Shown: piece by piece, positions 10,619 through 20,746 of the stretch
Position numbering within the stretch: position 1 is the first letter of the stretch
Layout: each line of letters starts with the position of its first letter
Assembly (NCBI GenBank): GCA_963850525.1
Contig: CAWKLQ010000008.1
Coordinates: 310,001 to 374,000, forward strand
Origin: JAEMQF01 sp963850525
Lineage (GTDB): Bacteria > Pseudomonadota > Gammaproteobacteria > Burkholderiales > Burkholderiaceae_C
DNA: 64,000 nucleotides
Direction: 5' to 3'
Made by a program: the position numbers and the translations under genes
The notes under the pieces: generated by a model
What the model was told of the DNA's origin: nothing
What the model saw: only the letters and a program-made list of their open reading frames with translations
Databases searched by the model: none

Positions 10619-10687
10619 GTCATCCCGGTGCACACCGGGATCCACGGTTGGCGCAAATCCCTGGATCCCGGCGTGCGCCGGGATGAC
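10619..10687. repeat. Palindromic intergenic repeat, family A copy 2
   Basis: GTCATCCCGGT-GCAC-ACCGGGATCCA ... TGGATCCCGGC-GTGC-GCCGGGATGAC: the same two-hairpin arrangement as copy 1, with a compensatory T/A pair in the first stem. It lies between the FNR-type box and the korA ribosome-binding site, inside the 5' leader. Confidence 0.85.
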
Positions 10688-10717
10688 AGTTGCTCATCCA
10701 AGACGAAGGAGGCGCAC

Positions 10718-12538
10718 GTGCATGCTCTGGGAACAACCGATCCGCAAACCCGCCAGGCGGCAGCTGCTGCGGCGCCCACCGCGAGCCGCGCCTGCGTGTC
10801 GCTGGCGATTGCCGGCAGCGGCGGCAGCGGCGTCATGACCGCCGGCAACCTGCTGCTCGACGCCGCCGCGCGCGCCGGCCTCTACGGCCTGATGGTGCGA
10901 ACCAGCGGGCCGCAGATCCGTGGCGGCGAGGCGGCCGCGCTGCTGCGCCTGGCGCGCAGCGAAGTCGACTCGCTCGACGACAGCTTCGATCTGTCTGCTC
11001 GCCATGGACTGGCAAAACGTGAACCGCTTTGCCGACGAAATCCCGCTGCGCGCGACAAGCCTCGTGATCGGCGACGCGGACGAAGGCGCCGCCCCGAAGT
11101 GTTCAGCCGCAGCGGCGCGCGCTGCGTCGCGCTGCCACTGAAGAAGCTCGCCAAAGCGATCCCAGGCAGCTGGCCCAATATGGTGGCACTCGGGCTGGCG
11201 GGTGGCCTGGCCGGAATTCCCGACACCGCCCTGGAAGCGGCGCTGCGCGAACGTGGACACGCGGCGACGTCGCACTGCAGGCGAATCTTGCTGCGCTGCG
11301 TTCGGGCCTCGCCCAGGCGCTCGACGCTGGACGGCATCACGCGCCTGTCGGCAGGCGCCGCGGCCAGCACGGCACGCTGGTTGATCAGCGGCAACGAAGC
11401 GGCCGGCCTGGGCGCGATTCGCGGCGGCGTGCGCTTTGTCGCCGCCTACCCGATCACGCCGGCCACCGAACTGCTCGAGTGGATGGCGCCGGCGCTCGCC
11501 AAGGTGGGCGGCTCGCTGCTGCAAGCCGAAGACGAACTCGCGTCGGTCAACATGATCATCGGCGCGTCCTACGGCGGCGTGCCCTCGCTCACCGCCACCG
11601 CCGGCCCCGGCCTGGCGCTCATGACGGAGGCGATCGGCCTGGCGGTGAGCGCCGAGGTGCCGATCGTCATCGTCGACGTGATGCGCGGCGGCCCCTCGAC
11701 CGGCATTCCGGCGAAGAGCGAACAGAGCGACCTGTCGTTCGCCGTCAGCGGCCTGCCCGGCGACGCGCCGCGCCTCGTGCTCGCGCCGACCTCGATCGCC
11801 GATTGCCTGGCGACCACGCAGTGGGCGGTGCAGCTCGCCGAAGCGCTGCAGGCGCCTGCCATCGTGCTGTCGGACCAGTTCATGGGCCAGTCGCGCGCCA
11901 TCATCGACCGGCCCGCCGACGCTGCAGCGTCGCTGCGGCGCGGCTCACGGTCGCGGCGAACACGCCCGACTACAAGCGCTATCGCGACACCGCGTCGGGC
12001 GTCTCGCCGATGGCGATTCCCGGCACGCCCGGCACCGCCTACACGGCCGACGGACTCGAGCACAACGAAGCCGGCACGCCGAGCAGCCAGGCGCGCGACC
12101 ACCGCGTGCAGCTCGACAAACGCGAGCGCAAGCTCGCCTTGTACGACTACGGGCCGCGCTGGGCCGACATCGAAGAGGCCGACGCGGGCGCGAGCGTTGC
12201 CGCCGTGATCACTTTCGGCTCGGTCACCGGCACGGTGCGCGAAGCGGTGGCGCGCGCTGCGGCGCAAGGCGTGCACGTCAAGTTGATCGCGCTGCGCCTG
12301 CTCGCCCCGGCGTTGCCGCAGCAACTCGCGCAAGCTTTGGCGGGCGTAGAAGACGTGCTGATCGTCGAGCAAAACCACGGCGCGCAGCTGCTTCCGCTAT
12401 CTGCGCGCTTGGTACGACTTGCCGGGCCGGCCGGAAAGCTTTCACCGCCCAGGGCCGCTGCCGCTGCGCCCGGCCGAACTGACGAGGCGAATCGTGCAAT
12501 GGCAGCGCGCCTGCACGCCCGAGAAGGAAGCCGCATGA
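10718..12538 (+). CDS. korA: 2-oxoacid:ferredoxin oxidoreductase, fused gamma/alpha subunit (frameshifted)
   Basis: GTG 10718 is chosen because GGAGG lies at 10708-10712. The N-terminal gamma domain has LAIAGSGGSGVMTAGNLLLD and RTSGPQIRGGEAAALLRLA; the alpha domain has GNEAAGLGAIRGGVRFVAAY, PITPATELLEWM and the pyrimidine-binding region EDELASVNMIIGASYGG. The reconstructed length of about 606 aa suits the fused KorA of Thauera, where 2-oxoglutarate:ferredoxin oxidoreductase re-reduces the ferredoxin used by benzoyl-CoA reductase. Frameshifts are inferred near 11000, 11095, 11250, 11340, 11930 and 12395. The end, after the last correction, overlaps korB (ATGA at 12535). Confidence 0.85.
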
Positions 12539-13374
12539 ACGACATCGCAACTCCGCAGGCCGTGCTCAGCGCTGCAAACTACAAGTCGGCGACCAAGCCG
12601 ATCTGGTGCCCCGGCTGCGGGGACTTCACCGTGCTCGGCGCGATCACCAAGGCGCTCGCCACGCTGCAGTTGCCGCCGCACGAAGTCGCCGTCGTCTCGG
12701 GAATCGGCTGCTCGTCGCGCATTCCTGCGTACACGACGTGCTACGGCTTTCACGGCGTTCACGGCCGCGCGCTCGCCGCAGGCACCGGCCTGAAAGTGGC
12801 GCGCCCCGATTTGACCGTGCTCGTCACCGGCGGTGACGGCGACGGCTACTCGATAGGCGGCAATCACTTCATGCACGCGTGCCGGCGCAACGTCGACCTC
12901 ACCTACATCGTCATGGACAACCACGTCTACGGCATGACAAAAGGCCAGGCGTCGCCGACCACCGAACCCGACTGGGACAACAAGCTTTCGCCCGGGGGCA
13001 CGGGCGTGCGCTCGTTTCACCCGCTGGTGATTGCACTCGCAGCAGGCGCGAGTTTCGTCGCGCGGGCGTTCTCGGGGGACCCGAACGGAACGGCGCAGCT
13101 CATCGCGCAGGCGATCCGCCACCCCGGGTTCTCGTTCGTCGAAGTCCTCAGCCCCTGCGTCACGTTCCGCCCCGAACAGCGCGAGTGGAAAGGGTTGGTG
13201 CATCCCGCATCGGTGCAGCCCACCGACGACGCGGCACGCGCCGCGCGGCGCATCATGACCGACGACGGCTTCAACATCGGCGTGCTCTACGCCGGCGCGC
13301 GCGCGGCATACCCGGCACGGCCGGCCAAGGCGCCGTGCGCGGTCGCCGACCTCGAAGCGGAGTTTGCGTTATGA
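12535..13374 (+). CDS. korB: 2-oxoacid:ferredoxin oxidoreductase beta subunit
   Basis: Intact, 279 aa. It contains IWCPGCGDF (cluster cysteines), the thiamine-pyrophosphate motif GGDGDGYSIGGNHFMHACRR ending in IVMDNHVYGMTKGQ, and SPCVTF. It forms the TPP-binding half of the KorAB enzyme, which decarboxylates a 2-oxoacid (2-oxoglutarate in the Thauera homolog) to the CoA thioester while reducing ferredoxin. It is coupled to korA by ATGA, and its stop overlaps the next start (ATGA at 13371). It is the first undamaged gene after the frameshift-rich first 12.4 kb. Confidence 0.92.
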   Translation: MNDIATPQAVLSAANYKSATKPIWCPGCGDFTVLGAITKALATLQLPPHEVAVVSGIGCSSRIPAYTTCYGFHGVHGRALAAGTGLKVARPDLTVLVTGGDGDGYSIGGNHFMHACRRNVDLTYIVMDNHVYGMTKGQASPTTEPDWDNKLSPGGTGVRSFHPLVIALAAGASFVARAFSGDPNGTAQLIAQAIRHPGFSFVEVLSPCVTFRPEQREWKGLVHPASVQPTDDAARAARRIMTDDGFNIGVLYAGARAAYPARPAKAPCAVADLEAEFAL

Positions 13375-13922
13375 ACAGCAGCGAAACACTGAAACCCGGG
13401 TCGATCTTCAACTTTCGCGAGCGCACGCTCGTCGAGTTCATGGCGCAGGCACTCGCCATGGAGTTGGAGGCGGCGCAGCGCTACAACGAATTCGCCGACG
13501 CGATGGAAATGCACAACAACGCGCAAGTGGCGGCCCTGTTTCGAACCATGGCGGGGTACGAAAGCAAACACGCGCAGCAAATCATGGCGGAGATGGGCTG
13601 GACGCAAGACACCGCACCGGCGGCCGACCCGCTCGCCTGGCCCGAGCGCGAGGCCCCCGAGACGGTGCCGATCGACGACGTGCACTACCTCATGCGACCT
13701 TGGCACGCGCTGCAACTCGCGCTGGCGGCGGAGCAGCGGGCCGAAGCGTTTTTCGGGGCATTGGTGCAGTCCGCAACGAGCCCGTCGATACGCCGCGCTG
13801 CGCTCGAGCTGCAGGCCGAGGAGAAGGAGCACGTCGCACTCGTGCAAGCCTGGCTCGACAAGCTGCCCCCGCCCGAGGGCGACTGGGCGAACGACCCCGA
13901 TCCACCGCGCTATACGGACTGA
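13371..13922 (+). CDS. Ferritin-like / rubrerythrin-family diiron protein
   Basis: 183 aa, intact. Two antiparallel helix pairs carry carboxylate-bridged diiron motifs: MELEAAQRYNEFADAMEMHN with AGYESKHAQQI, and LALAAEQRAEAFFGALVQ with LQAEEKEHVALVQAW. There is no C-terminal rubredoxin domain (no CxxC pair), so it is the short, erythrin type. It is translationally coupled to korB. Protecting the oxygen-sensitive KorAB/BCR system by peroxide reduction or iron handling is a reasonable inference from location and family, not something the sequence proves. Confidence 0.8.
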   Translation: MNSSETLKPGSIFNFRERTLVEFMAQALAMELEAAQRYNEFADAMEMHNNAQVAALFRTMAGYESKHAQQIMAEMGWTQDTAPAADPLAWPEREAPETVPIDDVHYLMRPWHALQLALAAEQRAEAFFGALVQSATSPSIRRAALELQAEEKEHVALVQAWLDKLPPPEGDWANDPDPPRYTD

Positions 13923-13960
13923 GCCGACTGAACCGACTGAACCGACCGAGGACATCCATC

Positions 13961-14359
13961 ATGCAAGTGCTTCTTCCACCCGGCTGGGCCGCGCCGATCG
14001 GCTATTCGAACGGCATCGCCGCGCCCAACGGCCGCCTCGTTTTCATCGCCGGCCAGGTCGGCTGGAATGCGCAGCAAAAGTTCGAGTCCACCGAGATCGC
14101 GCCGCAGTTCGAGCAGGCGCTGAGCAACGTCCTGGCCGTGCTCGCGATGGCCGGTGGCGAGCCCCAGCACATCTGCCGTATCACGGCGTTTTGCTGCGAC
14201 AAACCGGCGTATCTTGCTGCGCGCAAAGGGCTCGGCGCGATCTGGCGCAAGAAGATGGGCGAGCACTACCCGGCGATGAGCATGATCTTCGTTGCCGACT
14301 TGCTCGACAGCCCGGGCAAGATCGAGCTCGAGGCGACTGCGGTGGTGCCTGGGGCCTGA
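13961..14359 (+). CDS. RidA family protein
   Basis: 132 aa, intact. It has the RidA/YjgF core: IAAPNGRLVFIAGQVGWN near the N-terminus, the central FEQALSNVLAVLAMAGGEP and the C-terminal GKIELEATAVVPGA. Classical RidA hydrolyses enamine/imine intermediates, but this divergent member lacks a clear (V)PIxxR catalytic arginine motif, so its substrate is uncertain. It lies 38 bp after the ferritin-like gene and may be the last gene of the kor operon. The final 63 bp recur at 15209-15271 with four synonymous differences. Confidence 0.8.
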   Translation: MQVLLPPGWAAPIGYSNGIAAPNGRLVFIAGQVGWNAQQKFESTEIAPQFEQALSNVLAVLAMAGGEPQHICRITAFCCDKPAYLAARKGLGAIWRKKMGEHYPAMSMIFVADLLDSPGKIELEATAVVPGA

Positions 14360-14430
14360 GCCTCGACGCCCCTCGCTTGCAGCGCACTCCCCAGGGCCCG
14401 GCGGTGTACGGCTTTGATGTGTGGTTGTCA

Positions 14431-14446
14431 GGCGCCGGAAGGCGCC
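14431..14446. terminator. GGCGCC-GGAA-GGCGCC hairpin between convergent genes
   Basis: A 6-bp perfect stem closed by a GNRA tetraloop lies between the ridA stop (14359) and the convergent fitB stop (14451). There is no T-run on either side, so it could be a weak bidirectional terminator or simply mRNA-end structure. Confidence 0.3.
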
Positions 14447-14450
14447 CCGT

Positions 14451-14870
14451 TCAAGTCTGCCAAGGGTCGATCACGGCGGCACCCGCCGCCTTGAAGGGGC
14501 CGGTGTCCCGGGTGGCCACCGCAAGGCCGTTGGCAGCGGCGACGGCAGCGATGTATCCGTCGGCGCTCGCAATCGCCAATCCCGCGGCGCGTGCCGTGGA
14601 CACCAGCGTTGCATAGGCCTGGGTGCAGGCCAGATCGAATGGCAGCACGCGGCCGGCAAACAGCGGCAGCACCCGCTTCTCCAGGCTTTCGTGCAAACCC
14701 GAACGGCGCCTTCCCGAGGGCAGCAGCGCCACGCCGGCACGCAGTTCGGCCACCGTGATGGCCGACAGAAACAGCGTTTCCAGCGGCTGGGCGTCGATCC
14801 ACTCGATGACGCGGGCGTCGGGCAGCGCGCGCAGCGGCTCCGACACGACATTGGTGTCCAGCAGGATCAC
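14451..14870 (-). CDS. fitB: FitB-like PIN-domain toxin (VapC family)
   Basis: 139 aa, intact. MILLDTNVVSEPLR holds the first PIN aspartate; TVAELRAGVALLPSG holds the conserved glutamate and matches FitB closely; IASADGYIAAVA and VATRDTGPFKAAG supply the C-terminal acidic residues. PIN toxins are Mg-dependent ribonucleases that cleave tRNA or rRNA when freed of their antitoxin. ATG 14870 overlaps the fitA stop (14867), the standard coupled arrangement. The module interrupts the space between ridA and the thiolase gene and is bounded on its far side by a second ridA 3' end. Confidence 0.88.
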   Translation of the reverse strand: MILLDTNVVSEPLRALPDARVIEWIDAQPLETLFLSAITVAELRAGVALLPSGRRRSGLHESLEKRVLPLFAGRVLPFDLACTQAYATLVSTARAAGLAIASADGYIAAVAAANGLAVATRDTGPFKAAGAAVIDPWQT

Positions 14871-15121
14871 TCGAAGCTCGGCGGGCGTGCTGGGGCCTTG
14901 CTGCGTACCTGATCGAAGACGGCGAACTCGTCGTCGGTCAGCTTGGCCCGCCGGCCCATGTCAGCCAGCATCGAACCCAGCTTCACCCGCCCTTGCGGGC
15001 TGACGGCGGACGCCAGGATCTCGCGCACCTCGGCCTCCATGCTGTGACCACGACGCGTGGCTCGTGCGCGCAACGCGCGGTGCACCCCGTCGGGAATGTT
15101 GCGGACCGTCAGCATGGCCAT
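14867..15121 (-). CDS. fitA: FitA-like ribbon-helix-helix antitoxin
   Basis: 84 aa from ATG 15121: MAMLTVRNIPDGVHRALRAR is an Arc/MetJ-type beta-strand and helix, followed by GHSMEAEVREILASAV, as in FitA, and a C-terminal tail that would wrap the toxin. An in-frame ATG at 15151 would add ten residues; 15121 is preferred because it starts at the ribbon as in the family. FitA-type proteins bind their own promoter as dimers and neutralize FitB. The two genes are coupled by a 4-bp overlap. Confidence 0.85.
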   Translation of the reverse strand: MAMLTVRNIPDGVHRALRARATRRGHSMEAEVREILASAVSPQGRVKLGSMLADMGRRAKLTDDEFAVFDQVRSKAPARPPSFE

Positions 15122-15208
15122 CTCAATCGCCTCCTCGAACCCCGAATGCATGCATTGTAGCTCGATGCTTGCATTGTGATGCGTCGCGTCGCCGCCGCGC
15201 TTGTCACC

Positions 15209-15271
15209 GATTTGCTCGACAGCCCGGGCAAGATCGAGCTCGAGGCGACGGCGGTGGTGCCTGGAGCGTGA
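15209..15271 (+). pseudogene. Orphan 3' end of a second ridA-like gene
   Basis: 63 bp encode DLLDSPGKIELEATAVVPGA and a stop, the same protein sequence as the end of ridA at 14297-14359. The two DNA copies differ at four sites, all third codon positions (gac/gat, act/acg, ggg/gga, gcc/gcg). Only this tail remains; what precedes it is the fitA upstream region. See the corresponding finding. Confidence 0.8.
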
Positions 15272-15290
15272 TCGGCTCCATCGACTCCGG

Positions 15291-16475
15291 TCAAATGCGC
15301 TCGAAAATCGCCGCGATTCCCTGCCCGCCGCCGATGCACATCGTCACCAGCGCGTATCTGCCGCTGCTGCGTTGCAGCTCGTAGATCGCCTTGGTGGCGA
15401 GGAACGCGCCCGAGCAGCCGATCGGATGCCCCAACGCAATCGCACCGCCGTTGGGGTTCGTCTTCGCCGGGTCCAGCTCTAGGCCGCGCGACACCGCGAT
15501 CGCCTGCGCGGCGAACGCTTCGTTCGACTCGATCACGTCCATCTGGTCGATGCGCAGGCCGGCCTTTTTGAGCGCCAGTTTCGTCGCCGGGATCGGCCCC
15601 TCGCCCATGATTTCGTTGGGCACACCAGCCACTGCGTAGGACACGAGCCGCGCGAGCCCCTTGTGGCCGGCGGCGCTTGCCACCGCCGCATCGGCGAGCA
15701 CGAGGAAGGCTGCGCCGTCGTTGATCCCCGACGCATTGCCCGCCGTGACACTGCCATCCTTCTTGAACGCGGGCTTCATCTTCGAGAGCGTCTCGACGCT
15801 CGTCTGCGCCTTCACGTGTTCGTCGGTATCGAAAGTGACCTCGCCCTTGCGCGTTTGTTTGACGATGGCCACGATCTGCGATTTGAAGCGCCCCTGCGCG
15901 ATCGCTGCCGCGGCGCGGCGGTGCGATTCGGCGGCAAGCGCATCTTGCTGCTCGCGCGTGATTCCCCACTTCGTGGCGAGGTTCTCCGCGGTGATTCCCA
16001 TGTGGCCCACGCCGAAGGGGTCGGTCAATGTCGAGACCATCATGTCGACCATCTTCACGTCGCCCATGCGCGCGCCGCTACGCTGCGTGGTCGAGAGGTA
16101 ACCGCCGCGCGACATCACTTCGACACCGCCGCCGATGCCGTAGTCGCAATCGCCGAGCAGGATGTTCTGCGCCGTCGTCACCACGGCCTGCAAGCCCGAT
16201 GAGCAGAGGCGGTTCACGGCCATCGCCACCGAGTCCATCGGCAGACCGGCCTGGATGGACGCGATCCGCGCCACGTAGGCGAAGCGGCTGTCGGTGGGAA
16301 TGCAGTTGCCTACCGTCACGTAGTTGATCTGCTTGGAGTCCACGCCGGAGCGCGCAATCGCCTCTTTCATCACCGTGCCGGCGAGCTCAGGCGGCTCGAT
16401 GTCCGCCAGGCCGCCGCCGAAGGTACCGATTGCCGAACGCACCGCCGACAACACGACCACATCACGTTTGCTCAT
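15291..16475 (-). CDS. Acetyl-CoA acetyltransferase (thiolase)
   Basis: 394 aa, intact. The acyl-accepting Cys is in VNRLCSSGLQAVVTTAQ, the substrate-binding His in NPNGGAIALGHPIGCSGAFL and the second catalytic Cys in VTMCIGGGQGIAAIFE. It could condense two acetyl-CoA for PHB synthesis (PhaA/BktB role) or run in the thiolytic direction to finish beta-oxidation of the pimelyl-type intermediates from benzoate. No phaA is present next to phaC, so this gene is the nearest candidate. It is followed on the minus strand by nothing within 15 kb that is obviously co-regulated; actP lies upstream with a 24-bp gap. Confidence 0.9.
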   Translation of the reverse strand: MSKRDVVVLSAVRSAIGTFGGGLADIEPPELAGTVMKEAIARSGVDSKQINYVTVGNCIPTDSRFAYVARIASIQAGLPMDSVAMAVNRLCSSGLQAVVTTAQNILLGDCDYGIGGGVEVMSRGGYLSTTQRSGARMGDVKMVDMMVSTLTDPFGVGHMGITAENLATKWGITREQQDALAAESHRRAAAAIAQGRFKSQIVAIVKQTRKGEVTFDTDEHVKAQTSVETLSKMKPAFKKDGSVTAGNASGINDGAAFLVLADAAVASAAGHKGLARLVSYAVAGVPNEIMGEGPIPATKLALKKAGLRIDQMDVIESNEAFAAQAIAVSRGLELDPAKTNPNGGAIALGHPIGCSGAFLATKAIYELQRSSGRYALVTMCIGGGQGIAAIFERI

Positions 16476-16499
16476 TTCATTTCTCCTTGATGTTGCTAC

Positions 16500-18263
16500 T
16501 CAATGCCCGGAGCTACCCGACGCGCCGATTCCGGTTTCGGAGCGTACCTGTTGTGCAAGGAAGCCGGCGCGGTCTTGCGCGGCGCGCGGGCTCTTGTCGA
16601 GGATAGAAAACAACCAGATGCCGACGAAGCCGATCGTCATCGAAAACAGCGCCGGCGACTGGTACGGGAACAGCGCCGAGCCCTTGGCGTTGCCCAGCGT
16701 CGCCTCCCACACCGCGGGTGAGACGACGGTCAGCAGCACCGAGGAGATGAGCCCGAGGAAGCCGCCGATCACCGCGCCGCGCGTCGTGCAGTCTTTCCAC
16801 AGCACCGACATCAACAAGACGGGGAAGTTGGCTGACGCGGCGATCGCGAATGCCAGGCTCACCATGAAGGCGATGTTCTGCTTCTCGAAGACGATGCCCA
16901 GAACGACGGCCACCAGGCCCAGCACCATCGTCGTGATGCGCGACACCTTGAGTTCGGCGGCGCTGTCGGCCTTGCCTTTCTTCAGGACCGTCGCGTAGAT
17001 GTCGTGCGACACGGCGGACGCGCCCGACAGCGTGAGCCCGGCAACGACGGCGAGGATCGTCGCAAATGCCACCGCCGAAATGAAGCCGAGGAACACGTTA
17101 CCGCCCACCGCGTTGGCCAGGTGCACCGCCGCCATATTGCCGCCGCCGAGCAGGCCGCCCTTGGCGTCGAGGAACTGCGGATTCGTCAGCACGAAGGTGA
17201 TCGCGCCAAAGCCGATGATGAAGGTCAGCACATAGAAGTAGCCGATCCACGTCGTCGCCCAGAATACCGATTTGCGCGCCTCCTTGGCGTTGGGCACGGT
17301 GAAGAAGCGCATCAGGATGTGCGGCAAGCCGGCCGTGCCGAACATCAGCGCCATGCCGAAGCTGATCGCCGAGACCGGGTCCTTGATGAAACCACCCGGC
17401 CCCATGATCGAGAAGCCCTGCGCTGCCGCGTCCGTCGGGTTCTTGCCGGCAGCCGCGGCGATGCCGGTTTTCACCTCGACCGCCTTGGCGAACATCGCTT
17501 CATAGCTGAAGCCGAAGTTGTAGAGCACCATCAGCGCCATGAACGTCGCGCCGCCGAGCAGCAGGCAGGCCTTGATGATCTGCACCCAGGTGGTCGCGGT
17601 CATGCCGCCGAACAGCACGTAGACCATCATCAGGCCGCCGACGATGACGACCGCGATCCAGTACTCCAGGCCGAACAGAAGCTTGATCAACTGCCCGGCG
17701 CCGACCATCTGCGCGATCAGGTAGAACGCGACCACGACGAGCGTGCCCGAGGCGGCAAAGATGCGCACCGGCGTTTGCTCGAAGCGAAACGCCGCTACGT
17801 CGGCGAATGTGAACTTGCCCAGGTTGCGCAGACGCTCGGCGAGCAGGAACGTGACGACGGGCCAGCCGACGAGGAAGCCGATCGAATAGATCAACCCGTC
17901 GAAGCCTCCGACCATCACCGCCGCCGAGATCCCGAGGAACGACGCCGCCGACATGTAATCGCCGGCGATCGCCAGGCCGTTCTGGAACCCGGTGATGCCG
18001 CCGCCGGCGGTATAGAAGTCGGCCGCGGACTTGGTCTTGGCCGCCGCCCATTTGGTGATGTACAGGGTGCCGATCACGAAGGCGGCGAACATGCTGATCG
18101 CCGTCCAGTTGGTCGGCTGCTTCTGCGCCTGGCCGAGGTCGGCACCTGCGGCAAGCACGGCGGCGGATACGCCGAACAGTGCCAGCAGCGTAAGGACCTG
18201 ACGCACGAGATTCAGACGCCCGTTGGAAAACCCGTTAGAAAGCCCGTTGGAACGCCCGCTCAT
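16500..18263 (-). CDS. actP: Cation/acetate symporter ActP
   Basis: 587 aa, intact, a sodium:solute symporter (SSF) protein with about 13-14 hydrophobic segments, including TAGGGITGFQNGLAIAGDYM and SAASFLGISAAVM, which match the ActP signature. It imports acetate and similar short carboxylates. ATG 18263 gives a start coupled to the DUF485 gene (ATGA); the first residues contain a small Ser-Asn-Gly repeat (SNGLSNGFSNG). Placement with a DUF485 protein and acs is the standard acetate-scavenging unit. Confidence 0.92.
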   Translation of the reverse strand: MSGRSNGLSNGFSNGRLNLVRQVLTLLALFGVSAAVLAAGADLGQAQKQPTNWTAISMFAAFVIGTLYITKWAAAKTKSAADFYTAGGGITGFQNGLAIAGDYMSAASFLGISAAVMVGGFDGLIYSIGFLVGWPVVTFLLAERLRNLGKFTFADVAAFRFEQTPVRIFAASGTLVVVAFYLIAQMVGAGQLIKLLFGLEYWIAVVIVGGLMMVYVLFGGMTATTWVQIIKACLLLGGATFMALMVLYNFGFSYEAMFAKAVEVKTGIAAAAGKNPTDAAAQGFSIMGPGGFIKDPVSAISFGMALMFGTAGLPHILMRFFTVPNAKEARKSVFWATTWIGYFYVLTFIIGFGAITFVLTNPQFLDAKGGLLGGGNMAAVHLANAVGGNVFLGFISAVAFATILAVVAGLTLSGASAVSHDIYATVLKKGKADSAAELKVSRITTMVLGLVAVVLGIVFEKQNIAFMVSLAFAIAASANFPVLLMSVLWKDCTTRGAVIGGFLGLISSVLLTVVSPAVWEATLGNAKGSALFPYQSPALFSMTIGFVGIWLFSILDKSPRAAQDRAGFLAQQVRSETGIGASGSSGH

Positions 18264-18571
18264 TTCAGCGCTCCCTTGGCGATCTGTTCGGTCAGCGCGT
18301 CGAATTCGCTGTTGGCGCGGCGCACGTAGATGCCGGTGATGACGATCGTGAAGACGATGACGCCCAGGCCAATGGGCATGCCTATCGTCGTGACGCCTTC
18401 GCCCACGCGCGTCGCGAGAAACGGCTTGTTGAACGCGACGAGCAGGATGAAGCCGTAGTAGACGATCATCATTCCGAGCGCGAGCCACCAGCCGAAGCTC
18501 GACCGCTTGGCTTTGAGCTCCTGGTACTTCGGGTCTTGCAAGATGCGCGATGTGACGGTGTCAGTGGCCAT
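18260..18571 (-). CDS. DUF485 inner-membrane protein (YjcH-like)
   Basis: 103 aa, intact. Two hydrophobic helices, SFGWWLALGMMIVYYGFILL and IGMPIGLGVIVFTIVITGIY, are preceded by the conserved N-terminal PKYQELKAKR. DUF485 proteins are encoded directly before actP in many proteobacteria; their exact function is unknown. The gene overlaps actP by 4 bp. Confidence 0.9.
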   Translation of the reverse strand: MATDTVTSRILQDPKYQELKAKRSSFGWWLALGMMIVYYGFILLVAFNKPFLATRVGEGVTTIGMPIGLGVIVFTIVITGIYVRRANSEFDALTEQIAKGALK

Positions 18572-18594
18572 GTTGTCTCCTGGGTGAGTGGGGT

Positions 18595-18620
18595 GTCATC
18601 CCGGCAGACGCCGGGATGAC
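18595..18620. repeat. Palindromic intergenic repeat, family A copy 3 (single unit)
   Basis: GTCATCCCGGC-AGAC-GCCGGGATGAC is one complete hairpin of the family found at 6093, 10619 and 48930, but without the second unit. It lies between acs and the DUF485-actP pair, where it could also act as a processing or termination structure. Confidence 0.8.
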
Positions 18621-18642
18621 GGAAGTGAGGGAGTCGCGGTTT

Positions 18643-20610
<1,968 letters not shown>

Positions 20611-20746
20611 GTGGGGACTCCTCCAGCGTGGCCGGAAGGATGATCCACGAATGTTTCACGAGCAGCGGTGCAATGTGACGAATGTTTGCATCGACGCGAT
20701 TGCAGGATGCGCCACTCCTAGAATTCCCGCAAGCCTTTTTGCATGC

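Noticed and set aside
14360..15290. The fitAB region considered as an insertion sequence or integrative element
   Set aside because: No transposase or integrase, no terminal inverted repeats, and the flanking duplication is a diverged ridA tail, not a short target duplication.
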